Notes under the pieces: generated by a model
What the model saw: only the letters and a program-made list of their open reading frames with translations
What the model was told of the DNA's origin: nothing
Database searches by the model: none
Made by a program: the position numbers and the translations under genes
Shown here: piece after piece, positions 35,995 through 47,410 of the stretch
How positions within the stretch are numbered: position 1 is the stretch's first letter
Layout of the letters: each line of letters opens with the position of its first letter
Assembly: GCA_015345905.1 (NCBI GenBank)
Contig: JADDTR010000015.1
Location: forward strand, 124,001 to 188,000
DNA from: Aotearoamyces nothofagi
Lineage: Eukaryota; Ascomycota; Leotiomycetes; Leotiales; Tympanidaceae
Reading direction: 5' to 3'
DNA: 64,000 nt

Positions 35995-37372
35995 ATGGCC
36001 ACTATGAGCCCTCCAGCCCCCCCTGGAGCTCAGAAGAGCCCACCACAGGTGCAGCCATGTCGATACAAGACCGGGAAAACGCTGGGTGCGGGCTCATACT
36101 CCGTGGTCAAGGAATGCGTACACATCGATACCGGTCGATATTATGCAGCGAAGGTTATAAACAAGCGGCTTATGGCGGGTCGGGAACATATGGTGAGTGG
36201 ATGTGTACTCCTAGTATGTACAATTGAATGCTAACTCCTCCCAGGTCCGCAACGAGATTGCCGTCCTCAAGCGAGTATCTATGGGCCATCGCAACATCCT
36301 CACTCTCGTCGATTATTTCGAAACCCTCAATAACCTCTATCTCGTCACTGATCTTGCCCTTGGCGGCGAGCTCTTTGATCGCATATGCCGCAAGGGCTCC
36401 TACTATGAATCAGATGCTGCCGACCTGATCCTGGCAACCCTCTCGGCGGTTGCATATCTCCACGACCATGGAATCGTGCACCGGGATCTCAAACCAGAAA
36501 ACCTACTGTTCCGCACCCCCGAGGATAACGCCGACCTGTTGATTGCGGATTTTGGCCTGTCCCGTATCATGGACGAGGAGCAATTTCACGTGCTGACAAC
36601 CACATGCGGAACGCCCGGTTACATGGCGCCCGAGATTTTCAAGAAGACAGGACATGGGAAGCCAGTCGATATCTGGGCAATAGGCGTCATAACATATTTC
36701 CTACTATGCGGATACACACCCTTTGATCGTGATTCGAACCTCGAAGAAATGCAGGCAATTCTCATTGCCGACTATAGTTTTACTCCAATCGAGTATTGGC
36801 GCGGAGTCTCTCTCTCTGCTAGAGATTTCATCAAGCGCTGTCTTACCATCGACCCAACACAGCGTATGACGGCGCATGAAGCCCTCTGCCATCCGTTTGT
36901 AGCCGGTGGGGTTGGTGGAAAGACTGGGGATGGCAAAGGTAGCGATCTCTTACCGACGGTTAAGAAGAATTTCAATGCGAGGAGGACGTTGCATGCTGCC
37001 ATTGATACAGTACGAGCAATCAACAAACTACGTGAAGGACAGGGTGGTATGATGGATGGTGCATCTTCGGCCGATCCAGCAAGGGGGGCACAAGCATTCG
37101 CGAATGCCGTCAATGCAAAACAGAGGACGGAAAACGGTGATGCCACAGAGATGGACCACGACAGTGGCTATGGAACCGCAAGGGAGGGAAGCAGCGGCCG
37201 GGATAATACCCGCCCAAACCCGGAGCAGGATGGGGAGGGCGATGTCAGGATGCGCGGAGCTGACAGGAGCACAGGGCAAGGACAGACGGAGGCACAGATC
37301 GAGGCTCAAGTAAGGAAGGTTGCAGAAACTACCAAGGGCTTGTGGCAGAGCAAGAGCAGCGGGGGACGATAG
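35995..37372 (+). CDS. Calcium/calmodulin-dependent protein kinase
   Basis: CaMK-family Ser/Thr kinase, about 441 aa from two exons (35995-36192, 36245-37372). Kinase motifs are complete: glycine loop TLGAGSYSVVKE, AAKVINK lysine, HRDLKPENLLF, DFGLS, TCGTPGYMAPE, DIWAIGVITYFLLCGYTPF. The autoinhibitory/calmodulin-binding helix follows at about residues 318-345 (KKNFNARRTLHAAIDTVRAI). The C-terminal 90 residues are low complexity and acidic. It matches the CmkA/CMK1 group of filamentous fungi; CmkB is the main alternative. Activation by Ca2+/calmodulin and upstream kinases is family knowledge. Confidence 0.93.
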
Positions 37373-38510
37373 CTCTCCCTCTCTCTCTTCTCTCTCTCTT
37401 CTCTCTCTCTCAGCTCTCGGCTCTCCTAATAAGAAACGGGTCGCGGAGACCAGGAAGAGGGAGCTCTGCTGTCTTCTTCTGCTATAATGACTTCACGAGG
37501 CGTAAATTTTTTTTTTTTGTTTTTGTTTTTTTTGCTGTCTCTACCTGCCCCACCGGACAGCTAGGCGTGAGCGAGTGCGGGTCGTGCGGTACGAAAAGGA
37601 GGAGGAGGAGGGGGGGCCCGCAGCACGAGGCTGCAATGCATATTCCCCGGCCCCCTCTTTCCTCCCCCCCCCCCTTCCAAGCTTGGCTACCTAGCTGGCT
37701 GGCTAGCTAGCTCTGTCGTATGGGGATAAAAAAAATGAAAAAGAAGAGAAAACGGACCCCCCCCTTCTCCCCCTCTTCTCCCTCTCTTCTTTCCGTGGCA
37801 GGGGTGCCCTTCAGACGCTCACTCGCTCGCTCGCGTATGATTTAAATTAAACACATGTAGAAAAATAAATACACATACATATACACATATATATTGTATA
37901 TTCAGAGAAATATATTCAAAGAAATATATTCAAAGAAACGGGGTTGGATCGCTCGCGAGCACGCCCGGCCGCCCTCGAGGCGACGCGGCTGGCTGGGTGC
38001 TTCGATTCGCGGAAGATGAGCGCGCGTCGCGGGCCCGCTCGACCGCAAGGGAGGGGAGGGGGTGCGTGTGCGTGTTGGGTCCGGCGACGCTGCTGGCGCT
38101 GGCATCTCTCTCCGGGGTTGGAGATGGGAGTTTGGGAGATGGGAGATGGGAGATGGGTGGGCGTGCGGGATGGGGACTGGGGGGGGGCTGGTTTGGCTTT
38201 GTGGGAGGAGTGAGGGGTGGGATGAGGATGAGGATGAGGATGGGATTCATCATGTATCAGAGGCGTGTTTTATGAGAGGAGTTGAAAGAGTTCTGGCTAT
38301 GTACAGTGCGAGGAGGCGAGGCTATGTACGTATGCTATGTGTGCATCTGACGGATGTGAATATGTACAACTTGAACAAGAAAAAGACCATCCCGCGATCC
38401 CCTTCTCTCGCGACGTCTCTCCCGCATGCCACCATTAAGGAGAGGGAGGGAGCGATGCGTCTCGGGTCTTTGGGATGGTGGCAGCCGAGATGGAGGGTTG
38501 GTGGTGCGGC
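37373..38510. repeat. Convergent spacer rich in simple repeats
   Basis: 1.1 kb between the kinase and the rhamnogalacturonase, built largely of low-complexity DNA. It has CT-rich repeats at 37373-37430, a T-run at 37505-37532, several C runs of 8-10, (GGGAGAT)n at 38121-38160 and (GGATGA)n at 38219-38244. An AT-rich piece (37840-37945, with repeated GAAATATATTCAAA) interrupts GC-rich sequence. No gene is seen. Confidence 0.75.
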
Positions 38511-39976
38511 TTAGCCCAGCTTGGCGCTGATGGTTGCGACGCCGGGGAAGTAGGATGACGGGATGGTCGGGATGGGGATGCTCGCCGTGATAGCGAAGCC
38601 GGCCGTCAGATCCGCAGCCATGGTAGACGCAGAATAGGAGCTGTGAGGGAGAGAGAAGAGTCAGGCGCTTGCTCGGGTCTTGCCTGGTACGGGGGGGGAA
38701 GGGGGAGGGGGGAGGGGGGACTTACGCAACAGAGGTGACGGTCTTGGTGGACACGGCGTACGAGGTGTGCGAGCTGCCCGAGTTCAGGCACCCGCCGCTG
38801 CCGTAGGCGCTCTCGCACTTGTACAGGATGGAGCTGCCGGCCTCGGTCCACATGAAGAAGTTCTCAATGGTGAGGTCGTAGCAGGGGGCGCCGTCGGGGC
38901 AGAGGACCTGGATGGGGCCGCGGGTGACGCCGTTGGCGCAGGTGCCGTGCCAGTGGTTGAAGGTCAGGTCGTAGAACTCGACGCCGTCGCCGGCGGCCTC
39001 GGTGGCCGACGACCAGTAGCCGTTGACGTCGAGGCTGTAGGCGTTGGAGTGGCCGATGAAGTTGTTGAACTGGCAGCTGTACACGGACCCGCTGCCGCCG
39101 TTGGACTTGATCATCAGCATCTGGTTGGAGTTCTGCGTGTAGACGTGGTTGTACACGACGTGGTGGATGTCCGTGTCGGCGCCCAGCGAGCCGATGGCGC
39201 ACCCGCCGGACCAGTTGCAGTAGATGGACTCGATCTGGATGTAGCTGGCGGGCGACTTCACCGTCACGCACTCGTCCTTGTTGGTCACCTCGACGTCGTG
39301 GATCCAGATGTTGGTCCCCCACACGTCGACGCCGTCGAGGCCGCCCTCGTTGCCGCCGCGGATGATCATGTTGTAGACCTCGCCATTCGTGCACGTGTCC
39401 ATGGTGAAGTGGAAGGCCGGAGAGTCGACGAGGATGATGTCGTGCACGGAGAAGTCCACCACCTCGTACAGGCGCAGCAGGCGCGGCCCGTAGGTCCCTT
39501 TGGCGTGGAAGACGTAGCCGTAGCCCTGGATGGCTCCCGACGACGTGCTGCTGTACATCTCGAAGTCGGTGGTGTGCTCCACGAAGATCATGTTCCCGCT
39601 ATCGGTCCCGGTACGGTAGATGATGCCGTCCAGCCTGATGGAAACCGCAGTCCCGCCAGTCAGGGTGACCCAGGTAGACATCCCGTAGTTGCCAGACGGG
39701 ATGTAGACTGTCTGGTGTTAGAGGGCTGGCGCAGCAGCTGACGGGGGTGATCTGCCAACCTTCTCCGCCGGACTTGCAGGCTGCCCACGCAGACGCGATG
39801 GCAGGGCCAACGTCGCTGGTCTTTGATGCAACACCGCCATAGTTGAGCACGTTGCACACCTTGGTAGCTTCCTTTGTAGCTCTAGTCGTCGAGGGGCCGA
39901 CACTGCCTGAAAGCTGTGCCGCCACCAGAGCCGGCAGGAAGAGGGTAGCAAGGCACGAAGCGACAGAGATCTTCAT
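38511..39976 (-). CDS. Secreted rhamnogalacturonase (GH28)
   Basis: Endo-hydrolase cleaving galacturonic acid-rhamnose bonds in the rhamnogalacturonan I backbone of pectin. Three exons (39760-39976, 38726-39707, 38511-38640) give about 442 aa. A signal peptide is clear ([20 protein letters not shown], cut before QL), followed by [11 protein letters not shown] as in Aspergillus RHGase A. The parallel beta-helix carries the catalytic Asp region [10 protein letters not shown] and [13 protein letters not shown], characteristic of rhamnogalacturonases (no RxK-type polygalacturonase motif). The second intron junction yields [18 protein letters not shown], matching the family. The coding sequence is markedly GC-rich at third positions against its neighbours. 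Only plant-wall enzyme in the window; suggests a plant-associated or litter-degrading habit. Confidence 0.95.
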
Positions 39977-41738
39977 CCTGGAAGAGATGCAGACGCGACT
40001 CCTGAGACGAGGACAGGATGGAGAGAGAAGGACGAAAGGGAAGAACAAAAGAGCCACCCTACCGTCTCCTTAAGTAGGGCGCGGCCACGGCGCCGCCCAG
40101 GCTCATGCCACCGACAGCACGAAGTGGCCGAGTCCAGACGACCTACCGGCGTTTGCAATATAGATGAGGAGTGACTTCGAGTTAAGCCTCGCGAAATTCC
40201 ACGAATGGCGGCACTTGGGCGACAGGGATGAAACGGACGGAAATGAAGGCAGGGCAGCATCGGACGACCAGGTGGGGACTCGGCGAGAAGCAGATAGATG
40301 GACATTTAGATATATGGATATTTTGGGGGGGGGGAGGGGGATGTTGGCAGGCTGTGCTATTGCGTGGAAAGCACAGATTCCGCAGAGGAGAATATCCGTC
40401 CGCGGCGTGATAGATGCGGTGCGGTGGGAGGGTCAAGATCATTAAGGCTAAAATCCAGGCACGCCGGCAAATGGATTATAGAAGCTCCGCCTCCTATCCG
40501 CCATCCGCCCTCCGCCAGCAGCAACGGGAGGGAGGCAGCCGACTGGTGGACTTCGCTCGCTCTCGCCCACTCTCGGCCACTCTCGCAGTGCTGGAGACCC
40601 ACCTCGGCTGCTCTGCTCTGCTCTCGTCTGTACTGTACTGTACTGTAGCGTAGCGACAGACGGCACTTCACGTGCGCTTCACGTGCACTCATCTCGCCTC
40701 GCCTCGCCTCGCCGTCCCGTCGTCCGTCCCACGGGACGACCCGCCAGCCGTCCCCCCCCCAGCCACCGGCTCCTCCCTCTCCCCTCTCTCTCTCTCTCTC
40801 GCAGCCCAGCCTCAGTGCGGTTTGCGCACCACGCCCCGTCCCAGCGCCAATAGAGCGGGCGTGTGGGTAGGGTGAAGGGTGAGGGATGGGATGGGGTGGC
40901 CCTCGAGTCTCCGAAGACCGCCGTGTGGATCCGGCATTTCCGCTGAGCTGATGGACTGTGCTGTACCGTACTATACTGTACTATACTGTGCAGACGCATG
41001 CCATTCAAGAGGCGTGTCGCTGGGTTCAGTATGTAGAGGCAGAGGGCTCCGCTCTCGCATCATCTAAGCATAGCACATTTGTCACGTGGCACGCAGCGAT
41101 AGACACCACTAATAAATGGCGTCAGAGGATCTGTATTGTCCGTCGTCGAGATTTCTCATGTCAGCTACAGTAACCGGCCCACTCTCTCTCTCCCCCTCTA
41201 GAGGCCGTGCTGAGCTAGCTCTCAGATCCTACAAACCCCCCGTGCGCGTCCATTCGTACAACCTTCAAACACCCCATGCATTCCCTTTCTATCAAGCACG
41301 CCCATTACGAGGATCCCGTCTCCTCCCGAATCTACCCCTCAAGAAGTCCCGTCAGATGAAGACCTGCCGCCCCGTTTCCAGATCAACCAGCCCGGTTCAA
41401 GTGCCCCGGGTCGTGGTCGAAATCGTGCAGCGGCAGCAGATTCGTCCTCGAGACGTTTATTATAATAATATTATGTATGCTAGGCCGTTATCCGTCAGGT
41501 TCCCTCCTTCTGTCATATCTACACCAGGCAGGTGCCTCCCGGAACCTGCCACTCCAATGCAAAGTCGCTAAAATGCCGAGCGCCACAATTAGTTGTTTCG
41601 TTGAATCATGGTACAATGCTGATATCTCGACGGATGCCGGCGCCGAGTGGATTCCGTAAGCCTCAAGCTTCTCTATACTATATCGTTGAATGCGGGCTCG
41701 TCGCGGATCGTAATAATCGTTATCAAGTTGAGCCTTCT
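39977..41738. promoter_or_regulatory. Rhamnogalacturonase promoter and AUR1 3' flank
   Basis: 1.76 kb upstream of the rhamnogalacturonase and downstream of AUR1. It has TCACGTG at 40668-40674, 40679-40685 and 41082-41088, a CT repeat near 40785-40801, TACTG pentamers at 40629-40647 and 40955-40990, and G-runs at 40324-40340. Open frames on both strands are short and lack recognisable content. Confidence 0.5.
40629..40990. repeat. TACTG/CAGTA pentamer clusters near the AUR1 3' side
   Basis: TACTGTACTGTACTGTA-type runs at 40629-40647 and variant TACTATACTGTACTATACTG at about 40967-40988. They belong to a pentamer family found again at 44395-44405, 44541-44563, 45216-45232, 46190-46205 and 47485-47525. 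Confidence 0.75.
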
Positions 41739-43175
41739 CTAAAATTCGCCATCTGACTTCTGGCTAGCCAGGGTCTCCCCGTCCCAAAGACTCTCCCTAT
41801 CCTCGGCACGTCCACCGGCCGGGCTCAAGCTACCAGACGAGACAGATGAGCTTGATCCGACAGTCCACTCGTCAAGGCTGTCGCGACGTGCGTACCCATC
41901 CATCTCTGCAAGGCCATACTCGTGGGTGCCAGCGAGGGGTTCACCGATCTCTACGTAATCGTAATCCCAGCGGGTAGATTTGTCCTCTTGGGGTCGAGGA
42001 AGAAATTTGGTCTTCGCAACGTAGAAGAACATTGCAGAGATAAGACTGCCACCGACAAGATCAACAGCGTAGTGGTGAGAGAGGTACATGGTTGCCCACC
42101 AGAGCCACATGCAGTAGCCAATAAGGAACGGGGTGAGCTTAGGGAAGCAGTAGCTCAAGAAGAGTGCCTGAAGGATGGCATTCCCCGCGTGTAGTGATGG
42201 GAAAGCTCCAAAGACCAATGGGGAGTTGGTAAAATTTGTCGTATACATATCGAACCCGAATAGTGCATCAAGACGGGCGAGTCCAGCCGGTGATCCTTGC
42301 ATCGAGTAGTTTGCCGGGGCCAATCCATACATGTTCTCGTACCACGGAGGCGAACATGGAAATATCACTTGGATAATAACACCGGTAAGATTCATGAAGC
42401 CGAAGGTCCTTGAAAAGACCGGCAGAGTGCCAGGTGCAGCCCAGATGAATAAAATTGCCGAGACGAAGAATGGTAACGAGTAATGGATGATGCCGTAAGG
42501 CAGCCAAGCCAAGACATCGAGGATCACAAATTTGTGTGCGGAGAGAATGTTGCTCAGGTTGGCGCCATAGAGTATATTCTCGAGCGCAGGAAGCACTCGT
42601 ACCCAGATATGAGGTCTGTATTCGTTGGGGATGAAACTAGCAACACCGTCAGCATTCGATGCCCAGTTGTGCAACCGATCGGCAAGCATCCTTGAACGTG
42701 CAATTTCCCCCCAAGACAGGTCGTGGATCCTCTGAGAGGTAATAAAAATTTATGCTTACCGGCACGAAAAGAAAAAAACCAGCCAGGTCAATATGGGCGA
42801 AAATGGGAGAAAGAATTGTCTCGTTATGGGTACTAGCAGCGCAAGGATGAGCAAGAAGGCCAGAGCCGTCTTGACCAAAGGCCCTGGGGCGTCGCTGAGT
42901 GAAAGCGAGAAGATGCCGAGTAATATCAGGGGAAGGTACTGCGCATCGTAGAACGACCATTTGTGTGATCGCAGAGCCCTTATGGAGTCGGATGGTGATA
43001 GAGATGTCTCGATGCCGGTGAGTGATGACGCAGGCGACTGTCGCGAGTGTAGTTTCGAGCGCAGCTTTCGACGGAGCCTATATGGGATTGGGTTTGCCAG
43101 TATTGAAGGCCATGAGAATGGCATTCTCGGCTTCGAAAAGGCGGATGAGGTGGGTGAGGGAGTTCTTGGAGCCAT
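41739..43175 (-). CDS. AUR1: Inositol phosphorylceramide synthase Aur1
   Basis: Transfers phosphoinositol from phosphatidylinositol to ceramide in the Golgi; essential in yeasts and the target of aureobasidin A. Two exons (42760-43175, 41739-42729) give about 468 aa. The first exon encodes a basic N-terminus and two to three membrane helices; the second continues RIHDLSWGEIARSRMLADRL. The lipid-phosphatase-like active site is intact: FGAFPSLHAGNA (catalytic His) and YLSHHYAVDLVGG (second His and Asp). PANYSMQGSPAGLARLD is also an Aur1 signature. The C-terminal 90 residues are soluble, acidic and Ser-rich. The 30-nt-class splice join restores frame exactly. Confidence 0.95.
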
Positions 43176-43748
43176 GCTGCCGAGCGGCCGTTCTGCCTCT
43201 GCGCAACAGATGATGAATTTATCGTAGGAGGCGGCGAGAGGATACGGGCGTCAAGTCAGTACTGATGTCGAATGTGCTATGATGCAGGCATGAATATCGA
43301 GTAGGTGAATGCAATTGTTCGTGGCTAAGGGGGCTGAGAGCGGACGGTTGCGGATAGCAGACCGAAGTCGATTCGAGCTCGAGATGTCCAACACTTCTTC
43401 TTTTCTACCCGCAAGGTGCTGGCTGATTCGCGTCCCGGGCCAAGAGGGAAACTCAAATGGAATGTCGACTCTGGGGGGGGAGGATGCACACGGCAACAGC
43501 GAGGTACTGACAGGGCAAGATTGCGCCGGGTGGTCGAGGGAAGGCAGGACGCAGCGGTTGTTGGATGTTGGTTGTTGGTTGCTGGCTGCTGGTTGATGGG
43601 TGAGCGATGGCTGGCACCGACGGGCGAAAGCGTCGATTTGGAGGCGAGCCTAGAGGGCAGAGCGGAAAGTGGAATCAAAAGTGAAATCTTCAGGAATGCC
43701 CGGCCAGGCGCGCACGCCAGCGAGCTTTGGGACACTCGGTAGGCCAAG

Positions 43749-43810
43749 GCAGGGAAGTTAGGGTAGGTTAGGGCAGTTTAGGGCAGTTTAGGGTAGTTTA
43801 GGGTAGGGAG
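43749..43810 (+). repeat. Degenerate telomere-like TTAGGG array
   Basis: Seven GTTAGGG/TTTAGGG-like units are spaced by 1-5 extra bases (GGTAGGTTAGGGCAGTTTAG pattern). Fungal telomeres of this group are TTAGGG repeats, but here the register drifts, giving roughly 10-bp units TTTAGGGCAG/TTTAGGGTAG. It may be a healed telomere remnant or a simple 10-bp minisatellite. Confidence 0.6.
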
Positions 43811-44054
43811 GAGGGCCCTGTAAAGCGACAAGCACGAGATAAGGTATTTTACGGAGAAGCAGGCGCTCCAGAAGAAGGGCCCGGCAGAATGGCCCAGCAG
43901 AATGGCGTCGCTGATACTGTTCTGGGCGGGACTGGACTGGACTTCCCAGCAATGCTAGCAGAGAGGCCCAAGACTGCCGCAACAGCACGCCGAGGGAGCC
44001 GTGGGAGACGGAGGAGAGATGGAGAGAGATGGAGGGTAAGCTGGAGGGTAAGCT

Positions 44055-44384
44055 GGACAGGGCAGGACAGGGCAGGACAGGGCAGGGCGGCAGCGCTGTG
44101 GTTAGGTTGGTTAGGCAGCCAGGTCAGGTCAGGTCAGTGGGTGTTGTATTACTCGCTAGGGCAGCGAGGCGCTGTAGCGAGGCGCTGTAGCGAGCTGTGT
44201 GTTTTTTTCACCTGCACGGGACAGCGGACAGCGGACGGCGGACAGCGGACAGCGGGCTTTGTCAAGGTCCGGAGGCCGCGAGAAAGGCTTTTTTTTGGTT
44301 CTTCGGGGTCTACAGGGCCCGTGGTGTCGGCGGCGCCGCTGGGATGCCCGCGATGCCCGCGATGCCCGCGATGCCCGCGATGCC
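44055..44384. repeat. Three short GC-rich tandem arrays
   Basis: A 10-mer GGACAGGGCA in about three copies at 44055-44088, an ACAGCGG 7-mer array at 44221-44256, and a 9-mer GATGCCCGC in about 4.5 copies at 44343-44384. Each is nearly perfect, suggesting recent slippage. Confidence 0.8.
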
Positions 44385-44467
44385 AGCAGTATTACTGTAC
44401 TGTACTGTGCCTCCCGTACCTCCTACCACAGTGCCAGTACTGCGCTGCCTGCTCACCCTACCACCAG

Positions 44468-44563
44468 CACAAGAACAGAACAGAACAGAACAGACCAGAA
44501 CAGAACAGAACAAGCCAGCTCCGCCTCCCCCCTCCGCACACAGTACAGTACAGTACAGTACAG
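44468..44563. repeat. AACAG and CAGTA pentamer arrays
   Basis: (AACAG)n with one ACCAG interruption at 44468-44512, and (CAGTA)n at 44541-44563, two different pentanucleotide microsatellites 30 bp apart. Confidence 0.8.
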
Positions 44564-44807
44564 GCTGCGTTTCCCGGCTGCAAAAAAAAAAACAGCGAGG
44601 CCATGGCGCCCGCGCAAGGCGCGCCCGGCAAGCTCGGTCGCCAACCCACCCCCGCCCCGCCAGCACGGGACAGCGGCACTGCGGCTGCAGAGGGGGTTGG
44701 TTGGGCTTGTTGTTGTCGTCGTCGCCCGTGGCCTTGCAGCGCGAGCCAGCGGGACCGCCAGACGCTGCAGGTATCCTTGCCCGAGTCGGGTTTGGGGGGC
44801 TGTGAGG

Positions 44808-44868
44808 ATGCTGCTGCTGCTGCTGCTGCTGCCGTAAGCTGCGATGCGGTGCGGTGCGGTGCGGTGCC
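44808..44868. repeat. TGC triplet and GCGGT pentamer arrays
   Basis: About eight CTG/TGC triplets at 44808-44832, then (GCGGT)n at 44846-44868. Confidence 0.85.
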
Positions 44869-44954
44869 CTCCTGCTGTGTTGCACTGCGAGCTGGATGTA
44901 GTAATGTATATGACTGTATACACTGCGAGATAGATGTAGTAATGCATACAAGGT

Positions 44955-44957
<3 letters not shown>

Positions 44958-44992
<35 letters not shown>
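44958..44992. repeat. (TA)n microsatellite
   Basis: An uninterrupted run of about 17 TA dinucleotides in otherwise mixed sequence. Confidence 0.9.
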
Positions 44993-44995
<3 letters not shown>

Positions 44996-45606
44996 CTCAG
45001 ACTGCTCCTGTATACACTGCACCCGTCTCGTCCACATAGACTACAGTACCGTACCGCACAGTACAGTACACACACACATCTACAGACCGGACTTGGCCAC
45101 ATGCCTGTCCTCTCCGCCGCCGCAACGCTACGCCGTTGCCGCTCTGCAAGCCAGCCACACCATCCGCGATCCGATTCGTGCCCGCCACGGCCGCTAAGCC
45201 CGCACGGTGATGTATAGTACTGTACTGTACTGTATGGTATATATGTAAGACTTTGGGCGTGGGCTTGGCTGGAGTTTTGCTAGAGTGGACGGGCTCTTTG
45301 GGTGCTGTGTTCTGTGTTTGTTGTATCGGGGTAGGCGGGTAGGTAGGTAGGTAGGCTATGTGGTGAGATGAGATGAGCTGAGATGAGATGTCGGCGCTTA
45401 ATTAAGGGTGCGGAGAGTATCAGTACAAGTACAAGTACAGTATTACCACGCCCGTGTAGCCAGGCATGCATAAACGCGTATCGTTCATTCGATATATATA
45501 TAAGCACGGCACGGTACAGTAATACACACACATTATGTTATGGTCTGCGGGCGAGCGGCGAGCTTGCCAGCTGCAAAACAAGACGGCCTGGGGTTTTTTT
45601 GGGGGG

Positions 45607-45730
45607 TTTTATATTTTACTTGAATATTTTGAATTTTATATTTACGTTAATATTTTGATTTTATATTTCACTTTAATATTTTATATTTTATATTTACGTT
45701 AATATTTTTAATTTTATACTTCAATCTATC
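45607..45730. repeat. AT-rich 25-27 bp minisatellite, about 4.5 copies
   Basis: Units of the form TTTTATATTT-A/C-N(5-8)-AATATTTT start at 45607, 45634, 45659 and 45686, with a partial fifth at 45712. Copies 2 and 4 are nearly identical (TTTACGTTAATATTTT), as are 1 and 3 in length, so a two-unit higher-order repeat is possible. Sequence is over 85% A+T by eye in a GC-rich block. Confidence 0.85.
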
Positions 45731-46320
45731 TTGTTGTACCCGGTAAGGGTTTCGCTCAGCTTCCACTCTCCGAATCTCCCCCCCCCCCCAACAACCTAGT
45801 GCACCATGGACAGCATAGACGGCACAGTAACTCGTAGTTAGTAAGTAAGCAAGCAGGTGATGATCCTTTCGTTCTGTTCCACAGCTACAGCATCGCTCCC
45901 GGCGAAGATCTCGTTACAGGTCCCGTACACAGGACGGACAGAGGCGCAGCGGGTGCAGGCACGGGCTGTGCCATCTCTAGTCCCTTTTACTGTACAGTAT
46001 TTACCTACGGTAGTTGTCTACGGGTCCGCTTCGTCCGTGGCGAGTGTGGAGAAGCAAGCGATGCGGCGGTTCCTGCTCCCTCGTCGCTCGCCAGCCAGGG
46101 CGTGGCCGAGGCGCTGTTGCAGATTTGCAGACGGGCGCTTGAAACAAGCAGACTGGGATCCCCAGCAGATAGATACTGTATGTACAACAGTACGGTACAG
46201 TACGGCCCAAGTACAGCAGCAGCTAAGTACTATGAGCATTGTAGAGTAAGTATAGATGGCCCCTTGGCGCCCAACGCTCGTCCCGTACAGCAAGCGTGCC
46301 GGCCAGCCAGGTACGGGACG

Positions 46321-46351
46321 GGTACGAGGGTACGAGGGTACGAGGGTACGG
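46321..46351. repeat. TACGAGGG 8-mer tandem repeat
   Basis: About three and a half copies of GTACGAGG, nearly perfect. Confidence 0.85.
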
Positions 46352-46662
46352 GAGGAAACCAAGGGCCTGCGTATAGTATCTGCCATACCGTATGCCGTAC
46401 CGTGCACATCCGTAGGAGTTGTGCACCCGCGTCCCGACCGAGATTCGGGATGAAATTGGCCTGCATGATTGATGCTTCTATTAGTACCTCTTGTGCAGTG
46501 TCCATGTAGTGGACTGTCCTATTCATACGCATCAAATATAATCAGTTGGTTCTCGGCGAGGTAGGCTACTGTATTTCCATCCCGACTGCCATGCCATACT
46601 GTACAGACATTTCGCGCCTCTCTCGCCAGTCTCCACTCCCTCTAATCCACAGCATCCAGGGC

Positions 46663-46714
46663 CGGAGGGTCCGAGAGTCTGAGGTCCGAGAGTCTGAGGT
46701 CCGAGAGTCTGAGG
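46663..46714. repeat. 15-bp tandem repeat, unit GTCCGAGAGTCTGAG
   Basis: Three perfect copies of the 15-mer plus a partial copy that changes to GGCCTGG. Confidence 0.9.
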
Positions 46715-46914
46715 GCCTGGATGCCTGAGGGTCCGGGACGGTTACATGTAGTACGGTACCAGCCAGTATCACCTAAACAGCCAGCCAAGCCAGTCTGTCA
46801 GTCTCTACTGGCAACCTGCGACCGGCACAGAGCCAGCATCTCCATCTCCGCCACGCGGCCGTCGAGGGCTGTCCTTCACCCAAACGCACAAGCAGTGTGG
46901 GTGACGGGGTGTGG

Positions 46915-46993
46915 CAGCAGCAGCAGCAGCAGCTGTGGTCTTTCAAACCCTTCTGCGACTTGCAGGCAGGCAAGCAAGCAAGCAAGCAAGCAG
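46915..46993. repeat. CAG triplets and AAGC tetramers
   Basis: (CAG)n at 46915-46932 and (AAGC)n at about 46970-46990, separated by unique sequence. Confidence 0.8.
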
Positions 46994-47363
46994 GATGTCA
47001 CAGAACAGGTCGCTGGCACGGGTCCCGGGGGCCGGTCGAGGGAAGGGATGGATGGATGAATAGGAGAAGAAGAAGAATGAAAGAAGCTGAAGAAGAAGAA
47101 GAAGCCGAGCGCAAGTATGACCCGCGCCGTCCCTCTCCTCTCCCCCTCCCCTCTCCCATCCCAGAGATCATCACACATGCGCACATGCCGCACATGCCGC
47201 ATATCCCGCACCCTACCCGCCCAAACCAACCCACGCGCCCTACCGCCTGCCGTACCGCAATCTCCCAGGGGGGGCGGGCGGGGCGCTCCACACGTGCCGA
47301 GTCTCCCGTGCTCGATCAGCCGGTCAGGCAGGCCCAGCAGGTTCAACCGCGGCCCAGCCGGTG

Positions 47364-47364
47364 G

Positions 47365-47400
<36 letters not shown>

Positions 47401-47410
47401 GCCTGCCTGG
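47364..47410. repeat. (GTCT)n tetranucleotide microsatellite
   Basis: About nine uninterrupted GTCT units followed by GCCT units, 45 bp in all. Confidence 0.9.

Noticed and set aside
38680-39741. 353-codon open frame antisense to the rhamnogalacturonase
   Set aside because: It follows from the strong GC3 bias of the real gene on the minus strand; the peptide is a Val/Ala/Gly/Asp-rich shadow.
43749-43810. True chromosome end
   Set aside because: Units are degenerate and irregular, and housekeeping genes continue on both sides.
43889-45217. 442-codon open frame on the plus strand
   Set aside because: It is a translation of tandem repeats and poly-purine runs, other frames are open over the same stretch, and it has no domain-like sequence.
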